From contig CAJARA010000152.1 of NCBI GenBank assembly GCA_903944295.1, forward strand, positions 1 to 7,320: a DNA stretch of 7,320 nt, read 5' to 3'. The notes below the pieces were generated by a model. That model was not told where the DNA came from, did not search any database, and saw nothing but the letters and a program-made list of their open reading frames with translations. Shown one piece after another: positions 5,588 through 7,320 of this stretch; within the stretch, counting starts at the first letter, position 1, and each line of letters starts with the position of its first letter. The position numbers were made by a program, and so were the translations under genes. This DNA comes from an uncultured Chloroflexota bacterium. Its GTDB lineage: Bacteria; Chloroflexota; Limnocylindria; Limnocylindrales; Limnocylindraceae.

Positions 5588-6306
5588 ACGAGCGACAGCC
5601 GCTCCCAACTGATCCCGCCGCACTTCCAGCGACCGAGCGCGAGACGCTCGCCGAACTTGATCTCCTCCTTGCCGCCGCATCACTCCCGCCACTGACGCCG
5701 AGCGAACGCGCCTTTCATACCGCGCACCTACGGCTCCTGGACGCTTGGAATCCTGCGATCAACCTGACGCGCATTGAAAGTGCAGAGGAGCGTGCGAAAC
5801 GACACCTGCTTGATGCGTTAGTTGCGGTTCCACTTATTGAGCGTCTCCTCCCGCACGGCGGCACACTTGCCGATCTTGGATCCGGTGGTGGCTTCCCTGG
5901 AATCCCGGTTGCTGCGCGAATCGTGCCTGCGCATCCACACACAACGTTTGATTTGATTGAGGCGACCGGGAAGAAGGCGCGCTTTCTGGAGTGTGTCGTG
6001 GCCGCAAGTGGCCTCTCGTCGCAGCTTCGGGTGCTGAATGCGCGTGCAGAGGAGCTCGCCTCACGGAACCCAACGCGCTATGACCTTGTTCTTGCTCGTG
6101 CAGTTGCGCCGCTCGCGGAGTTGATCCGACTCGCACGACCCCTCCTCGCCGCTAACGGACACCTGCTCGCCTGGAAGCGTGAGAGTGAGAGTTGGGAGGC
6201 TGAGCTCTCCACAGCGGTCTCGCTTGTTGGCGCATCCGCCATCCGTGTTGAACGAGTTGAGCGCCCTGGGCTTGATCGTGCGCTCCTCGTCCTCGTGAGT
6301 GGATGA
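5584..6306 (+). CDS. rsmG: 16S rRNA (guanine527-N7)-methyltransferase RsmG
   Basis: This 240-residue cytoplasmic enzyme uses S-adenosylmethionine to methylate N7 of G527 in 16S rRNA; in other bacteria its loss gives low-level streptomycin resistance. Recognisable parts are WNPAINLT (55-62), RHLLD (73-77), the SAM-binding DLGSGGGFPGIP (97-108), the second SAM contact region IEATGKKARFLE (about 125-136) and ARAVAPLAELIRLARPLL, all characteristic of GidB/RsmG. It is longer than the roughly 207-residue E. coli protein, mainly through about 30 extra N-terminal residues rich in Pro, Ala and Glu. The start is TTG at 5584, overlapping the csoR stop as TTGA, with only a weak GAGAAG upstream, so translation probably depends on coupling to csoR. 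A somewhat later start cannot be excluded. Pairing with csoR rather than parAB or mnmG is unusual. Confidence 0.93.
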   Translation: MNERQPLPTDPAALPATERETLAELDLLLAAASLPPLTPSERAFHTAHLRLLDAWNPAINLTRIESAEERAKRHLLDALVAVPLIERLLPHGGTLADLGSGGGFPGIPVAARIVPAHPHTTFDLIEATGKKARFLECVVAASGLSSQLRVLNARAEELASRNPTRYDLVLARAVAPLAELIRLARPLLAANGHLLAWKRESESWEAELSTAVSLVGASAIRVERVERPGLDRALLVLVSG

Positions 6307-6320
6307 GGGCGCAACTCAGG

Positions 6321-6328
6321 TATAGAAT
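6321..6328 (+). promoter_or_regulatory. Candidate -10 element for the transporter gene
   Basis: TATAGAAT is the most AT-rich stretch in the gap and contains both TATAGA and TAGAAT. Transcription from here would start about 6335 and give a leader of about 90 nt. No good -35 lies at 16-18 bp upstream, where the sequence is the end of rsmG, so the match rests on the -10 alone. Confidence 0.35.
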
Positions 6329-6344
6329 GAGTGAACAAGTGAGG

Positions 6345-6422
6345 CGACGAGTGTCAGAGGGCACTCTCGACCCCCGACCGGCCTCAACGCCGGCCCTTGA
6401 AGCAACAGAGGGCGGTTCCGCG
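6345..6422 (+). other. Structured leader of the KimA-like transporter gene
   Basis: Three stems follow one another. First, CGA-c-GAGTG (6345-6353) pairs with CACTC-TCG (6362-6369) around the loop TCAGAGGG. Second, CCGGC (6378-6382) pairs with GCCGG (6389-6393). Third, GCCCTT (6393-6398) pairs with GAGGGC (6408-6413), which contains the only plausible ribosome binding site (GAGGG, 12 nt before the ATG). The eight bases CAGAGGGC occur twice, once from the first loop (6355-6362) and once at the ribosome binding site (6406-6413). AGGGCGGTTCCGCG (6409-6422) matches the T-box consensus AGGGTGGNACCGCG except at two positions. I cannot assign it to a known riboswitch class; the c-di-AMP (ydaO) class often found before such transporters is not recognisable here. 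Confidence 0.45.
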
Positions 6423-6424
6423 TC

Positions 6425-7320
6425 ATGCCGAACAGCAAGCAAAAACCAGATGGGCTTCATGATGCGGAAGAGTGGTTCATTGAAGAGGAGCCAGATCACC
6501 TTGTAGCCTCTGAGGCGGGGAGTGAGCCGGTCAACGAGTTTGGTCGCGCAACGCTCGCCGCAAAAACTGCCATCTTCGGGCGGCGGCTCTCAAACGCAGA
6601 AGAGGGTGAGGAGCGACTCCCAAAGAAGTTTGCCCTCCCAATCTTCTCTTCTGACGCCATCTCCTCCAGCGCCTATGCGAGCGAGGAGATTCTCATCGTC
6701 CTCGCCTCATCAGGCGCCTCCTACCTCGCCTTCGGCCCCGTCATCGCCCTCGCCGTTGGTCTCCTGCTTGGCGTTGTGGCCATCAGCTACCGCCAAGTCT
6801 GCTTCGGCTTCCCGAAGGGGGGTGGCGCCTACGCCGTTGCCTCCAGCACGCTTGGCACGACGCCTGCACTTGTAGCGGCATCGAGCCTGGTCATTGATTA
6901 CGTTCTCACCGCTGCGGTAAGCACCGCCGCTGGAGTTGCGGCGATCACCTCGGCACTCCCTGAGCTCGCGCCACTTCGCGTTGAACTCGCACTTGGCGCA
7001 CTCTTCCTGCTCGTCCTTGCCAACTTGCGTGGCCTCCGTGAATCAGGGCGGCTCTTCGCCATCCCTACCTACCTCTTTGTTGGTGGCGCAATCACCGTGA
7101 TCACCATTGGTCTCATTCGTATCGCGCTCGGCGATCCAGCGGTGAACTGGAGCCAGGGCGTTGTCGTTGAGGCACACGACGGCATGCAGCTGATCCTCCC
7201 CTTCCTCCTCCTGAAGGCTTTTGCTTATGGGTCGGTTGCGCTCACTGGAACGGAGGCGATCTCTGACGGAGTTGCCGCCTTTAAGAAGCCGGAGGCAAAG
7301 AACGCCGCGGACACGATGTC
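6425..7320 (+). CDS. KimA-like APC-superfamily potassium transporter (N-terminal 298 residues)
   Basis: This is a membrane transporter of the amino acid-polyamine-cation superfamily, close to KimA, a high-affinity potassium/proton symporter; it is often annotated only as amino acid permease. The frame runs off the window end, so the C-terminal helices and any cytoplasmic domain are not seen. An acidic N-terminal tail of about 64 residues precedes LPKKFALPIFSSDAISSSAY (65-84). Asp77, Tyr84, Tyr159 and Thr162 keep the spacing of KimA residues Asp36, Tyr43, Tyr118 and Thr121, which I recall as near the potassium site. Other family segments are FPKGGGAYAVAS (129-140), IDYVLTAAVS (157-166), LANLRGLRESGRLFAIPTY (198-216) and ALTGTEAISDGV (272-283). 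An in-frame TGA at 6398 with no earlier start codon after it fixes the ATG at 6425. Expression may be controlled by the structured leader. Confidence 0.9.
   Translation, partial: MPNSKQKPDGLHDAEEWFIEEEPDHLVASEAGSEPVNEFGRATLAAKTAIFGRRLSNAEEGEERLPKKFALPIFSSDAISSSAYASEEILIVLASSGASYLAFGPVIALAVGLLLGVVAISYRQVCFGFPKGGGAYAVASSTLGTTPALVAASSLVIDYVLTAAVSTAAGVAAITSALPELAPLRVELALGALFLLVLANLRGLRESGRLFAIPTYLFVGGAITVITIGLIRIALGDPAVNWSQGVVVEAHDGMQLILPFLLLKAFAYGSVALTGTEAISDGVAAFKKPEAKNAADTM

Noticed and set aside
5222..5692. N-terminal extension of the small PD-(D/E)XK-like protein up to 5692
   Set aside because: It would lie entirely opposite csoR and its start region; its residues show no relation to the family, while the fold starts right after the ATG at 5221.
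6409..6422. Calling this a true T-box tRNA-sensing leader
   Set aside because: Two mismatches, one in the UGG that pairs with tRNA CCA, no recognisable Stem I or specifier loop, and a transporter gene downstream. Kept only as a resemblance.
6307..6424. c-di-AMP (ydaO) riboswitch
   Set aside because: Expected from the gene downstream, but the gap is short and I cannot see the class's conserved segments. A covariance search would decide.

Overview
The window is GC-rich, almost fully coding bacterial chromosome with no mobile element, CRISPR array, tRNA or rRNA. The genes are housekeeping or accessory-conserved. GTG and TTG starts, 4-bp stop/start overlaps, Lys/Ala/Pro-rich protein tails and a possible leaderless promoter suggest a free-living, GC-rich lineage such as Chloroflexota or Actinomycetota. 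The small membrane protein, with PAWWTL and RAPGLW motifs, reminds me of Chloroflexota proteins. The taxonomic call is inference from memory, not a search.

Layout: a 48-bp divergent region at 5222-5269 splits the window. Leftward (minus strand) from it run a small PD-(D/E)XK-like protein (5221-4811), hypoxanthine phosphoribosyltransferase hpt (4814-4230) and a four-helix membrane protein (4226-3747), all tightly packed. A roughly 200-bp gap with two hairpins follows. Then comes a second minus-strand group: a NYN/LabA-type RNase-domain protein with a long disordered basic tail (3548-2145), DNA polymerase III delta-prime holB (2132-909), and a protein that overlaps holB by 4 bp, leaves the window at base 1 and has a PD-(D/E)XK-like core near the window edge.

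Rightward (plus strand) run a CsoR-type copper-sensing repressor (5270-5587), rsmG, the 16S rRNA m7G methyltransferase (5584-6306, TTG start overlapping the csoR stop), a 118-bp leader with strong secondary structure, and a KimA-like APC-superfamily potassium transporter (from 6425, cut by the window end).

The points most worth a second look are: an ATACCC-N5-GGGTAT CsoR-type operator that contains the csoR start codon and would also cover the promoter of the divergent nuclease-like/hpt group; the structured leader of the transporter gene, which can sequester its own ribosome binding site and carries an imperfect T-box-like sequence; a duplicated IETMSLxDL motif in the disordered part of the NYN protein; and two unrelated uncharacterised PD-(D/E)XK-like proteins attached to housekeeping genes. 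I found no clear new multi-gene system.
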